Below are positions 49,501 to 60,982 of a stretch of DNA of 64,000 bases, piece after piece. The notes under the pieces were generated by a model. That model saw only the letters and a program-made list of their open reading frames with translations. It was not told the origin of the DNA and searched no databases. Location of the stretch: the NCBI GenBank assembly GCA_905250125.1, contig CAJNOL010000392.1:83026-147025 (forward strand). The letters are read 5' to 3'. The number at the start of each line of letters is the position of its first letter. The first letter of the stretch is position 1. The stretch is from Rotaria sordida (taxonomy: Eukaryota > Rotifera > Eurotatoria > Philodinida > Philodinidae). The position numbers were made by a program, and so were the translations under genes.

Positions 49501-52484
49501 AATACAAATGATGATGTTATATTTAAAGCTTATAGTCTTCGTATAATACGTGAATTATTAATTCATCATACAAATTTATTTATGAATTATATTGAACTAA
49601 CTATTTTTCGAATATTAAAAGCACAAAGTGAAAATGAAAATGATGTAAGTTATGTATGCTTTTTAAAACTAAAATGAACATTATCCAAGGGGGAAAAAGC
49701 GAGACTTCGTACTTCTGAAGTACGAGTGAAGTACAAGTGAAGTACGGTGAAGTACGAGTGAAGTACAGTGAAGTACGAGTGAAGTACAAGTGAAGTACGG
49801 TGAAGTACAATTGAAGTACAGTGAAGTACGAGTGAAGTACAGTGAAGTACGGTGAAGTACGTGAAGTACGAAGTCTCGCTTTTTCCCCCTTGATATTACC
49901 TCGGATTTGATGACTTATACTATTTATGTGAATTTCTAGAGCAGTCCATCGAATAATATATATGAAATTAAATTCTCGTATGCTGAGAGTTTCTATACTG
50001 ATTATAATTCTTGAGAAAAGTATATATGTAATGATCATAGATAATATGATCGCTAAGATAAAATTATACAAATTTTATTTCTAAACTTAATTCGATAGGA
50101 CTAAAGACGCTCTTCAATTTTTTATAATTATTAGTTTCCATTAAAGATGTCGGATTAGTATTAGTATCAAGATAATGCTAATACTTAAGTATTAGAATTA
50201 GTATTAATTAATGCTAATACCAATACAACACCCCTATAGATGTCAGGTTAGCATTAATTAATGCCAATGCTAACACCAATGCGACATCCCTAGTTTTCAT
50301 TGTTAATTTCTTCATACTTAAAACTTAGTACCTTTTCTTAGATCTAAATAATTTCTTGACTAATTGATATTTCAGTATGTTTAACTTTGCGCCCTAGAAC
50401 AAATGGAATTTCCTCAAAATTTGCTCATTGTCGAGTTCTACAACTTTTAGAAACATCCAGGACTCATTATTAACTTCCAAGTTTGTCCCTTAAGTTAGAC
50501 TATTTTTCTATATAAAGCGACGGGTATTTTGATGATATTTTAATAATCTTATTAAAAATTTTTATATAGGAATAATCAGCCAAGCATCCCTGATGAACTT
50601 ATATAAATAACTCGTTTATAGAAGGAAAAAAAAATTGTTTGTTCTGTAGACCTCTGCAAAGGAGAAGTACGGATACCAGAATTTCAGCAATTGTTTAAAT
50701 TCCGACCCTCCATATGGTTGTAGAAAAGAGGTCTGCTGTTTTTTGTTTCGAATATCTTAGTTTGATTTATGCATGAAATTCTCTAACGATCTATAAATAT
50801 TTTATGTTCATTTCAAAAATAAATTTCTTTTATTCCTGTACTACTCTCCAGGGATCTGGAAATCAAACACTTTTTTTTCCATTTATAAACGAGTTATTTA
50901 TATCAGTTCATCAGGTATGCTTGGCTGATTATTAGTACATAAAAATTTTTTTATAGGATCATTAAAATATTATCAACATACTCGCCACCTCATATAGGAA
51001 AATAGTCTAATCTAAGGGACAATCTGACAAGTTGATAATGAGTCGTATTTGTTTTGAAAGATGTAGAGCTTGATAATGTGCAATTTTTGAGGAAGTTTCC
51101 TTTGTTCGATTTCATATATATATATCATTCGATGGATCGCAAATCGCTTTATGACATCCTGATTCAAGATAAGTCACGGCAAAGTTCTTTGAACTTTTTG
51201 TTATTTAGATAACTCGTTCAGCTGAACAAGCAGCTCATGCTGCAGCTCAATATTTACCAGCTGAAAGTATTGTTCGTGTACTTAAACCAATAACTGAACA
51301 AGCAAAATATCCAATGAATCAATCAGCTATAACAATGTTACAAAAAACAATTGAATTCATGAATAAAGATACATGTTTAGATTTAATGCCTGAAATGATT
51401 CCATCACTTTTAACAGTAAGTTAAAATTAAATTTCTCTTTTTTTCTTTGATTACAAAAAAAAAATTAAAATACCTATTTCCACAAAAAAAGGTGTGGGAT
51501 GCTAATTCCCAGGGTCTTACTGGTGCGACTAGTGTAAGTGCATGAGAAAACAAGAACGAATGTTTTTCAATAAGAATATCAAATATTATTGCTTTGCCTG
51601 ACATGCCTGCATGCAATATGATGCCTTTAAAGATTGCTTCAATCTTAAATTAAATTTATTAATAAAATAAGATTTTCGTAATTTTAGTCTTGGGATAATG
51701 AAACATCAAGTGTAAGAAAAGCGGCTGTATTTTGTTTAGTATCGATTTATTTGGTTGTTGGTGATGCACTTCGTACTCATTTACATAAATTAAGTCCAAG
51801 CAAGGTAAAGTCATAGTCATACTTATAGTTACACTCTTGTATGTAGAAGTGTTCCTCATATGAGGAAGGATAGGAATAATGATCTCTTAAATCTTGGAAA
51901 AAATTTGTACAAAGCTAAGCAAAATTTTTTTATATGGTGAGAATATTAAGTAGTAATCCATCTTCTCAAATAATCAATCTTTCATCACGAAATACATCTA
52001 CTTTCGTGTATTACAAAGAAAAATAAGAAAAAGAAAATTCATACATTTAAAGCAACACCTTCGAAACTCATAATGAAATTTAATTAGTTCTTGATAATCA
52101 ATTGATTGACTTGTTTTTTTTTTATTTAAAATTAAATTTTAGCGATATTATTCTGTATTCATATGTAAAAATTTTACATATTTATCTCTCAAACTCCATG
52201 AGTAGGAATAATTAAGAGAAAAAACGTACTATTCAATGTCATTTTATTGTGGATTTTCTTTTGAAATATTTTTAGCTTCGAGCATTTTTTGTATCTATTT
52301 ATTAATCGAATAATCTGCTTATTGAAAATATTTCTTTTACTTATAAATAATCTAGGTTTTGTTTTTGTTATTTATCTAGATCAAATTATTAAATGTTTAT
52401 ATTTCCAAAGCTCAACAGCAAACAGCTACAAGTAATACAGAAAAATTATCAACAACAAATGGAACTAATAATACAACTTCCTAA
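37505..52484 (+). CDS. CLASP: CLIP-associating protein (CLASP/Orbit), microtubule plus-end regulator
   Basis: 29 exons: 37505-37708, 37762-37843, 37902-37945, 37998-38054, 38103-38197, 39544-39619, 39682-39779, 39840-39922, 40945-41067, 41121-41216, 41492-41559, 41698-41790, 41865-42217, 42296-42521, 42593-42666, 42726-42760, 44704-44796, 45413-45637, 45727-45771, 45936-46072, 46886-46989, 47053-47506, 47567-47653, 48822-48892, 48971-49250, 49309-49644, 51209-51415, 51688-51804, 52380-52484. Phases close to 1355 residues. Domains: TOG1 about 1-246 (VDRLGDAKDQVREAASNLL, LVEIYRHVGEKVR); Ser/Arg linker; TOG2 about 321-566 (KDLRSQVVREACITL, NSAKI); linker with an EB1-binding SxIP motif, SRIP at 686-689, next to SRESSPGR; TOG3 about 770-984 (NEWAERKESLASL, LNDWLYILLTRLL); linker; C-terminal TOG-like CLIP/CENP-E binding domain about 1102-1355 (SSVRKAAVFCLVSIYLVVGD). 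The family stabilises growing microtubules by rescue and suppression of catastrophe. Several introns carry inverted-repeat elements. Confidence 0.95.
39967..39996. repeat. (GT)n microsatellite in a CLASP intron
   Basis: Run of TG/GT units (TGTGTGAGTGTGTGTGTG...) shortly after CLASP exon 8. Confidence 0.85.
40270..40417 (+). CDS. Alternative first coding exon of CLASP (isoform without TOG1)
   Basis: ATG at 40270 opens a 49-codon frame (MNSTLLEQFLGPSSTRFQLP..., ending LNRTRKLLLG) that stops at the donor CTAG|GTATAA in phase 1. CLASP exon 8 also ends in phase 1, so this exon can join exon 9 at 40945 in frame and would give a protein of about 1158 residues lacking TOG1. Vertebrate CLASP beta/gamma isoforms use the same layout: a separate promoter between TOG1 and TOG2 with a short unique N-terminus. 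It is not an internal cassette exon, since no acceptor keeps the frame upstream of the Met. Confidence 0.55.
42790..43450. mobile_element. Inverted-repeat element in CLASP intron 16
   Basis: Arms of about 135 bases: GCCGATCTCGACCACT at 42814 pairs with AGTGGTCGAGATCGGC at 43415, and GTAATCAAGCAATAAC near 43323 pairs with GTTATTGCTTGATTAC near 42904. The arms are diverged by indels. No transposase frame. Confidence 0.75.
44075..44500. mobile_element. Second inverted-repeat element in CLASP intron 16
   Basis: The left arm (about 44075-44285) and right arm (about 44305-44500) pair around a centre near 44295; TTTTCTATGACC at 44238 matches GGTCATAGAAAA at 44347 and AATAGCCAAT matches ATTGGCTATT near the ends. 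The spacer is only a few tens of bases, so the transcript could fold into a long hairpin. Confidence 0.75.
45186..45205. repeat. (TG)n microsatellite in CLASP intron 17
   Basis: GTGTGTGTGTGTGTGGGTG run in the intron before exon 18. Confidence 0.85.
45306..45353. repeat. Copy of the dispersed palindromic repeat in CLASP intron 17
   Basis: AGTATAACCCATTGGATC at the left pairs with GACCAATCCAATAGGTTC and TACT at the right. It is the most compact copy of the family seen in the window. Confidence 0.55.
49687..49891. repeat. Hairpin element with tandem GAAGTAC repeats in a CLASP intron
   Basis: A perfect inverted repeat of 29 bases bounds the unit: AAGGGGGAAAAAGCGAGACT... at 49687 and its reverse complement ending TTTTTCCCCCTT at 49891. 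Between them lie about 14 units of GTGAAGTAC, separated by AG, A or nothing (periods 9-11). It lies 43 bases after the donor of exon 26. Confidence 0.85.
50155..50295. repeat. Tandem pair of short AT-rich palindromes
   Basis: Two neighbouring units begin AGATGTCRG and are made of alternating TTAGTATTA/TAATGCTAAT type palindromes; the second (50238-50292) closes with CGACATCCC. They lie in the same CLASP intron as the 49687 hairpin. Confidence 0.5.
50390..51115. mobile_element. Inverted-repeat element with about 250-base arms in CLASP intron 26
   Basis: AATAATCAGCCAAGCA at 50571 pairs with TGCTTGGCTGATTATT at 50918, and GGAATTTCCTCAAAATT near 50404 pairs with AATTTTTGAGGAAGTTTCC near 51083. 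No open frame. Confidence 0.8.
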
Positions 52485-55204
52485 CCTTGTCCGCCATATT
52501 TTCATTTGTTTTTCTTTTGTGTGTATGTGTACATAGAGAGTTAGAATTTTTACTTTTATTCTTAACTCAATGTATGTGTGTGCTTTACAAAAAAAGAAAG
52601 AAGAATTTTTTTTAATTGAATACAATCTATATATATATATATAAAGGTCATTAAATTCTGCATAGATTTTTTTTCTTCTTTATTAATAACTTACATAGAT
52701 CTGAGGATTATCGTATTCGTTGATGTTTTCAATACTACAGATATTTTCAAATAGAAAAAACAAAATCTTTGATCGAGATCGAAAGGATTATTGAATATCT
52801 TTTTAATGAACATATATGTATTGTAAAAGTATGAATAATCTTATTACTAATAAGATTGAAGAACAGTCTGAACTATGCTAATTAAAACTTTTATCCTCAA
52901 CGTTATTTATAGCAACAAAACTTATATTGTTTGTTGTTTTATATCAGACATAGATTAAAAAAAAAACTTTCAACTAATCTGTTAATCCCAGCTAGATGTT
53001 ATATGAGTATTAAAACAATTCTTTGTATTATTCATAAATATTGTTCATGGAAAATATCATTAAAATATATCGATTATATCCAGCTGTTATTGAAAAGATA
53101 TGATCCAAGACCTTGGCATATTCATTATTAACTGCACAATGGATAATAGAAAAATATGGTAACTACCAGCGAAATATGTTTTTTTTATGTCAATGCAAAT
53201 GTATTAAAAAATGTATATATTGTATTAGAAGTAATAGATTACTAGACCAAAAAAAATCGAAATGATCCAATGAAATAGTTTACACTCTATGACCATACTA
53301 GTTTGTACTCGAATTAATACTCATGAGAGAACTTAGTTAGACTTTATCGAACATGAATCGACAATTATTCGTAAAGACTATTAGAAACATATAATAGAAT
53401 AATTTATTAAACATAAAATTTTATGCTTATGTTTTGATGATGCAATACAAAGAACAAAATATGCATCAAATCGCATAGCAAAATAAATCATTGTTTGTAT
53501 GAAAGAACTTAATATTTAAGTTATAACACGTAATGATATATTGATTTAGAATTCTAGATGCTGCTGCTCTTATGAACTATTCAATTCCGAGACTTATGAA
53601 AGAGCGAGAAGAGGAAAACACAAAGTGTCGACATTGAAAGACATGAAAAGTATAAGAAAAACAGAAATAAAAAAAATCTTGAAACGATGATATTGAGAAC
53701 ACTTTGAGGTTATTTACAAAAAAAACAAAAACGTTTTATATTAATTTACTGTACTCATAGATCAATATATATTGGATATTTATTTCAATAAAAGAAAAAA
53801 AAAATTTTTATCCTTTGTTGAAAACTAATTTAATGACTTGTATACAAAACTTATAACAATCCAAAGATTATCAACCAAAATATGAGATCATTTCATACTA
53901 TATAATACATGTTATAAAGTAAAAAGTATATCAAATATACATTGATTTTATTCACTAGATGTTCATACTTAATAACAACAGTCTTCATACGAAAATATAA
54001 ACAATAGTTATTACTTATTTAGCATTATGTTTATATTCGATAAAAAAAGCCGATAATTTCTAATGGCATTCTATTTATGTATACGTGTTTGCATTAGCTA
54101 GACCATAGAAGAAAAAGTTTAACGTATCTATTATCTCTATTATCTATCCGTTAAACAGATATTTATGTGTAATACAGTACAATATGGTTAGATCAACAAA
54201 AAAATATTCTTGGTAAAATTTATTCTCTAATTAGAAAATTAGTAATGCATGACCTGTGAAAAATAACTATTAATCAATAAATAAGATATTTTGTATTTTG
54301 GTTCATTAAATGAATCGATAACATAAATTGTTTATCAGAAAGAAAATATTCTACTATCTAATAAATAATTTTCGTTCGATAAACAGATAAACTAATTATT
54401 GATTCTGTTCAACAGATAAATAACAACTGTTAATATTATCGTGTCCTGTATGTGTCAATCACGGTTGAAGAAAAATTCTTGTTGTATTTTTTTGTTTGCA
54501 TATGATGAGTAACATGTGATTGCGTGATTAGATTTTTAATGAAATTGAAAATTGATTTTCATTTATTATCGGAAGGATATATAGTATAACGAAAAAAAAA
54601 CTAATGGTCGTATGTCGTTTTATCATATATTTGTTTTTTTTTATTTTAATCGTTATTCTTGTCAGGTCAGGTTTGTCAAGAAAGTTTTTTTTTGTTGATT
54701 TTAGTAAATTATGAATAAATAATCTTTTTTAATATAAATTCAAAGTAAACTTTGTAGGTTAGAAAGAAAACTAATTCTATTTCTTCGACAGACGACTATT
54801 ATTTCGTAAGAGCTTATTTCTTTTCGTCCGGAAAATTTTAATATTTGTTTGAATAAAAATTCATTTTTTTGAAAGAAGATTTCAACAAGATTATTAAGAT
54901 TAAATCACAAACAATGAATAAAATGTCAAATCATAGTAATCATTTTATTCTAGCCCAAAGAGAAAAAAATATTTTACAGAGGCGGAGATTGAAGAGAAAA
55001 AAAATATATATATATATATAGAGAGAGAGAGAAAAATTTCTCTGCGCTTCCTTTTTTTTTCCTCTTGTATCTCATCAGTGTCATTCATTTCATTCACCGT
55101 CAATCTATACAAACAGTCGTCTTTTCATCTATCTAAATCTGTTTTCTTAACTGTTACTTTTCTACATAAGATTAATAAATAATCACTTTAGATTTATCAT
55201 CAAA
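52485..55204. other. Intergenic region between CLASP and the neuropeptide gene
   Basis: CLASP 3' UTR, then AT-rich sequence with no frame of recognisable homology. A mixed TA/GA simple repeat lies at about 55003-55032, about 170 bases before the neuropeptide start codon and probably within its promoter. Confidence 0.55.
55003..55032. repeat. (TA)n(GA)n simple repeat
   Basis: ATATATATATATATATAGAGAGAGAGAGA run upstream of the neuropeptide gene. Confidence 0.85.
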
Positions 55205-56391
55205 ATGAAGTTATATATCTTCATATTCGTCCTACTCATTGTCTTGATACAAACATGTTTAATTCAAGCTAAACTAATGGAAAGTTCTGCGAATAGTGAC
55301 AATTACAAACAGTAAGTGCATAGAAGATAATGAGCAGCTACGAATGGCATTCAGTTCCGTTTTAAACTTAGGCAGTAAAAAATCAGAATATTTCCGATTA
55401 CTGAAATAATAGATTTTTTTTCTCTTTTTATTCGATATTCTAATTTTCAATTGTCATGTATTTCTAAGGGTTTTTTCTTTCATCTACTTATAACTATATA
55501 ATTGATCCTCTTTGTTTTTTTTTCTGTGTTAGCTAGTCAATAAAAGAGAATAACACAATAGTATCTAACAGATTCAAAAAGGCACAAAAACCTGATGTGA
55601 TTCAATGAGACAATGATTTTTTTTGTTTTCTTAGCTCATAAATCATTTTCGAGAGATATTTTTTTTTTTTAGGAAAAATATTCATTTCGACATCGTATAG
55701 TCTTGTAAATGATTATATGTAAAATTAGTAAAAGATTTAAAGATATTCTCAATTCTTAATCTATTTGATCATTAGTGAATATTCATTGGTTTGAGTAGTT
55801 TATTTCTATGAATACAATTGATATATAAAATGGATGAAGTTATTTACTTCGTTGTTGTTTTTCTGAGTTTATTCCATTTCAATTGTTCTCTACATCAAAC
55901 TTTGCCGAAAAACAAAACGTATATAACTGAAAATAGTGATAATTCACGTAATGTTGTATTTTAATAATCTTTAAAAAATAAAGTAGAATAATAAACAAGT
56001 TTAATATAGAATTAAAAAAGTTATGTTTTTTGATTTTATTCCAGAATACATTTGTTTGTTTGTTTTAATGCATTTTAGCGTTTTAAATAAACGTATAAAT
56101 GGACTATGGGGAAAACGTTTAAATAATTTATGGGGAAAACGATCTGAAAGTGATAGTGATGAAAAATATCATTATACTCTTCGAGAACTCTATGATCAAG
56201 CATATCGTAATCAATATGCACATCCTCGATATTCGGGTTACAGTAGTGATTGTAAGTTAATTCATTTGATAATGATATAATTTTTTTGTTTATTTAATTC
56301 TTTAGTAAATCCTTTGACTATTCAACAATTAATGGCACAGCGTACAGAATTGGATGATGACAATGAAAATACAGCGGACAATATGTCATAA
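55205..56391 (+). CDS. Neuropeptide precursor yielding two LWamide pentapeptides
   Basis: Three exons, 55205-55311, 56079-56251 and 56306-56391, phases 2 and 1, give 121 residues. Residues 1-22 form a clear signal peptide (MKLYIFIFVLLIVLIQTCLIQA). A short spacer ends in a KR site, followed directly by INGLWGKR and LNNLWGKR. Lys-Arg is the prohormone-convertase site and the Gly before it is the amide donor, so the predicted products are INGLW-amide and LNNLW-amide. An acidic propeptide of about 80 residues follows with no further dibasic-Gly site. The C-terminal LW-amide recalls cnidarian GLWamides and, more loosely, bilaterian myoinhibitory (Wamide) peptides, but the N-terminal Trp of W(X)nWamide peptides is absent. 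An alternative acceptor at 56043 is excluded because it runs into a stop. AATAAA lies at 56401. Confidence 0.85.
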
Positions 56392-57098
56392 AAGAATAAT
56401 AATAAAGAGCAGGATTTATCTTTTTCTTTCGATCTTTTTTTCTTTCTTATATATTTTGTGTAATAATCTATATCAACCAAATAAACTCGAACAACATGCT
56501 GTGCGTTTTTTACCATCAATTAAAATGTTTTTTTTTTTTTTGATTTTAAATTAATACACATATATATATATATATATCGTGAAAAGATAATAATTGAAAT
56601 TATGGTATAATTTTCAAAATAATCAATTTGAAAACTTCCATGAATAGTATTAACTTAGGATCTGCAAATATTTTCTCTGCTGCTTCATATCATTATTTAT
56701 GATTGTTTTTTGTTCCTTATTTCTGTTGGCATTTGTCTTTTTTTTTTCAGAGTAATTCAAATAATCTATATTCGATTTTGACATTCAGCTGTCATACGAA
56801 CTATTACTAATATAATAAATATTAATGTTTTTTATTTTACATATTTATAGTTAATTAAACAATTTTTATAGTTAATAGCATATGGGATATAAACTTTGAA
56901 TATAATTTGTTATGGAATAACTAAATAGGTACGATAAAATAAATGACTCTCTTCATATTTTTTTTTTCTTGATATTTCAATTTGTCCTCGTCATTTTGAT
57001 ATAATTTTTTCTGAAATTAAAAAATTCAGCTTTTAATTCTCTAAAAAATTGTATATTTTTATTAATAAAAAAAAAATGTTTCTTAGGTTTCTAACAGG

Positions 57099-58020
57099 CA
57101 ATATAAAAGAAGTATTTGATTACAAACCACGTTCCAACTTAGCCTTTTAATGAAAGTTTGCTATCATACTTATTAATCACTCAAGTGATGCTCTATTTGA
57201 CTCTTAGCTCTTCTCATTTGTTAGCAGAAATGGAGTCCGATTCAGTTCCGAAAAAGCACGAACCGATTGTAACGACAAACTAGAAGCGTAGCTCACCATT
57301 ACAGTCGCTAATGATCTTTATTGAGCTACTTGATATCTACAGAATGTAACTACTTCACATACGACACATGCTTATATAGAAGGAAGGAAGATGAGCATAA
57401 GAAAGAACAGTAGAAAGAGGAAAGAGGAAGGGAGGATCAACGGGAGTTGATATCAATATTAACACATCGATTCCATCTCTGTTTGTTACTGGCGAATTTT
57501 CATTGAAATTAAATAAAATTGCACTGATCTGAGCATTGATTTTTCTCTAAGATCAATGATCCTTATCGACAGAAGGTACAAAATTGCAATTTATCCATAC
57601 AATACTCCTATGTCAATTTGTAGCTGTTCATTTAATTGCTTTAATTCTCAGATTACTGTAAGAATTATAATTATCCAATGTGTGTTGAGTCAAAAAGACT
57701 GAATTTACACTTATAAAGAATAAGATGCTTAATAACCACAAAGAAGTTCGAGTATAAGAACATAAATATACATGTCATCATTTTATTCAATGATGAAGTT
57801 GTAACATTTTTGTGTCTTATGTTGATAAAAGATATTTGATTCTCGAATAATCGATGTCTAAATCAATAGAATATTCTATTTCAATGGAAATTTATCAGTA
57901 CCAAGTTAGAATAAATTAGAGTGAAAAAAATAACATCACTTAAATAATTAATAAGTATGATAACAAACTTTCATACGCTAAGATGAAAAGTGATGTTTAT
58001 TCAAATACTCTTTCTATATT
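57099..58020. mobile_element. Element with about 95-base terminal inverted repeats
   Basis: TGAAAGTTTGCTATCATACT at 57151 pairs with AGTATGATAACAAACTTTCA ending at 57973; the outer ends pair ATATAAAAGAAGTATTT with AAATACTCTTTCTATAT. The 700-base interior has no transposase frame. It directly abuts the next element. Confidence 0.7.
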
Positions 58021-58022
58021 TA

Positions 58023-58403
58023 GGGGTGCAACAAATCCTTATTTTTTGTACAAAGATTGAATTTTTTCAGAATGAAAATCCACCAAATCCAACCAAATCT
58101 TCATGTCAATTATAATCAGTTTTAATCGCTCTTTCTAATACTGGTATTTATTTACCAAATCCCTACTAAATCTTGCGTAAGATTTGGCAGGATTTGGTGA
58201 AAATGGCGATATATTTAACAAATCCCACCAAATTCTACGCACGATTTGGTAGGGATTTGGTAAATAAATACCAGTATCAGAAAGAGCGATTAAAGCTGAT
58301 CATGATTGACACGAAGATTTGGTTGGATTTGGGGGGGTTTTCATTCAGAAAAGTTTCAATATTTGTACAAAAATGTACAAAAAATAAGGATTTGTTGCAC
58401 CCC
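58023..58403. mobile_element. TA-flanked fold-back MITE with GGGGTGCAACAAATCC ends
   Basis: The ends GGGGTGCAACAAATCCTTAT and its reverse complement are almost perfect, and pairing continues through the whole 381 bases (ACCAAATCC blocks near the centre). TA lies at both borders (58021-58022 and 58404-58405), as for Tc1/mariner-type insertion. Confidence 0.85.
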
Positions 58404-59275
58404 TATCTATATTATTTGTCAGAAAATTAGGAAAATTTTTTTTTTTCATTAATAATTATATACAATTTTTTAGAGAATTAAAATCTGAATCTTTTAAATC
58501 AAAAAAACAATTTGTTTCGAAAAGACAAGAATAGATTGATATATCAAATAAAAATGTTGAGAGAGTCGTTGAATCTGCTGTACCTGTTGTTTTCTTATAA
58601 ATCATTATCATCATTAGACAATTCATAACTTGAAATATCTTGAAATTTCTCTATATCATTTCGAATAACATCCGGATGAATAATTGTTTCCTATGACTAA
58701 ATTTACAATATAGCAAAAAAATGAATTTTACTACAAGGCTATATATCATAACTGATGACATACAATTAAATTTAAGATAAATTTTTCGATATTATAGGCT
58801 GTTCGAGCACTATAGTTGTTTGTTTACAAATTCAGATTCAAATTTTCATGTTTTTTTTTGCTCTTCTCTTTTTTTTATGGAATAAATTATATTTGTCATG
58901 TATTATAGTTATGGTCATATAGAGACCTAGATTCGCTACAATTAGCTCTATTTTAAAAGACGACAGCTATTAATAAATTGAAGTGATAGCTAATTTTTTT
59001 ATGCATACGTGACACTTGTCTAAATCGTGGTTTTTTTTCTATCACTGTTACGTATTTCTTATATTTTCGAAGAAAAATATAATGAATATAAGTGTTATGA
59101 CAATGCTTTGAGACTTTCTCTCTTCCTAAATATTTTAGCAACCAGGATTCAGGGTTAGAGGTTAATGAATATGTTTTTTCTAGTAGTAGGAAGGTTAAAA
59201 GGAAAAAAGCCAACGTTATTGAGTACATTTCTCTAGAAATCAAGGAAAAAAGGCGTCACACTGATTTCTTCACAA

Positions 59276-59384
59276 CAGAAAAATGCACTGTACAATATGA
59301 ACTACTCTAGAACATTCGAAAGTTTTCCGCAAAATTTGAATGGCTGGAATATGTTTGTGAATGTTCAAAGTAGTGCACTTTTTC
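59276..59384. repeat. Small palindromic repeat
   Basis: CAGAAAAATGCACT at the left and AGTGCACTTTTTCTG at the right, with AGAACATTC/GAATGTTC inside, form a 110-base imperfect hairpin. Confidence 0.5.
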
Positions 59385-60415
59385 TGATTTTTTCGCAGAT
59401 AAAAGTTTATATTCAAGATTTCAATAATGATAGGTAGTGATGTATTGATTTGTTACGATCATCATATAATTGACATAAAAAAAGCATGAACTGATCAAGT
59501 TATAACTTTGAGAAATAATCAATATTAGTGTTCGTGAGCTCATCGAGTTACATAATACAAAAACGAATAGCAACAAGACAAACAAAAAAATAGAGTGACA
59601 GTAAAAATTCTATTCAACATGCAGAAATAGATAAAACAGATCGTTTCTTCTGGCGATTGCTTATCCTTGGAAAACAACTGTAGTCTGATAGAGATTTTTC
59701 ACTTAACATATTTTGTATCAATATAAGGTAAAAAAGTTCTCAGAACTTTTGTGATCGATATATCTCTGCAGTCACTGAAGTAATTTCAACAAGTAAATAC
59801 TCATGTTCAAGAATATTTGAAGATATACTTATTGTGCAAAAATAAAGATTCCAGCTTAAGAAATAAGAGTGGTATAAATGTGAGAATATTACTAAACTTT
59901 TTCAGAAACGTTTTTTACTCTTGTTGCAAAAGTCTTTGCAGTAGATGTTTAATCAATTGTCGACCACGTATAACTCACTAGAGTGAATCAAAAGTAATTA
60001 GCCAAAACGAGCATTTCGTGCTCTTTCTACATATGTGTTGAGAATTTTTTGCTGACGTATGGTTGGTTCATTAAACGTAAATCCTTCAAAGGATCAAAAA
60101 CGATGTTTGTACAAAACACTCAGTTAACAGCTCTTCGTATATGTTTGCTCATTTTTCGGATACTCAGATGCTATTGAGAAGAATAAAAAGTAAGCAGTTA
60201 CGATCAGAATTTGATGCTCTTTCTAAGTGTATTTTCAGAATTTTTGTTGTTTTTATTCCAATAGAAATTGATTTGCAAACTGTATACTCACTCGTGATAG
60301 TGTTGAGTATGAACGACTATCAGTTGAGATGATCAGAACAAGAAGCATATACATTCGTAGATGCCAGAACAACTTATTAACAATGATCTTTTGTCAGAGG
60401 AATCTATACATCATA

Positions 60416-60982
60416 CCGGGTGGGCCAAAAGTAAGGTAACACAGAAAAAATTGAATATCTCCATTACGGCTTGCGTAAACGAGCTCATCTTTTTTTAATC
60501 AATGATAGAAGCATGTTCAAACTTTATATCCGCAAAGACATACCTAACGAGATCCTTTGTTAAGTATCACTATTGATCTTAAGAAAAAAATGTTACTTTT
60601 TCACAGATAAGAAATTAAATAATATAAAGGACGGTGCAAAGGTCACTTTATCGAAAACAAAATTGAATATGTCAATTACAGCTTGAGCAAATGAGCTGAT
60701 TTTTTTTATCAATGATAGAAGCATGTTCAAGCTTTATATCCACAAAGACACGTCTAAAGAGATACTTTGTTAAGGATATTATTTTATTTCCTATCTTGGA
60801 AAAAATAACTTTTTTTTCGTAAGATCAATAGTGATACTTAACAAAGGATCTCGTTAGCCATGTCTTTGTGGATAAAAAGCTTGAACATGCTTCTATCATT
60901 GAGAAAAAAATGAGCTCGTTTGCTCAAGTCGTAATGGAGATATTCAATTTTTTCTGTGTTTCCTTACTTTTGACCTATCCGG
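60416..60982. mobile_element. Tc1/mariner-like MITE with CCGGGTGGGCCAAAAGTAAG end
   Basis: Left end CCGGGTGGGCCAAAAGTAAG and right end, on the other strand, CCGGATAGGTCAAAAGTAAG; TA flanks each side (60414-60415 and 60983-60984). The inverted arms run about 200 bases (GATAGAAGCATGTTCAA...). A third, directly oriented copy of the inner arm sits at about 60645-60785, so the element carries an internal duplication. No transposase frame. Confidence 0.85.

Noticed and set aside
49687-49891. CRISPR-like array of short repeats
   Set aside because: Units are 7-11 bases with no unique spacers of CRISPR size, and the setting is a eukaryotic intron.
49601-50071. 156-residue minus-strand frame with repeated YFTRTSPYFT peptides
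   Set aside because: It is the translation of the GAAGTAC tandem repeat on the opposite strand of CLASP exon 26 and its intron; no independent signal of a gene.
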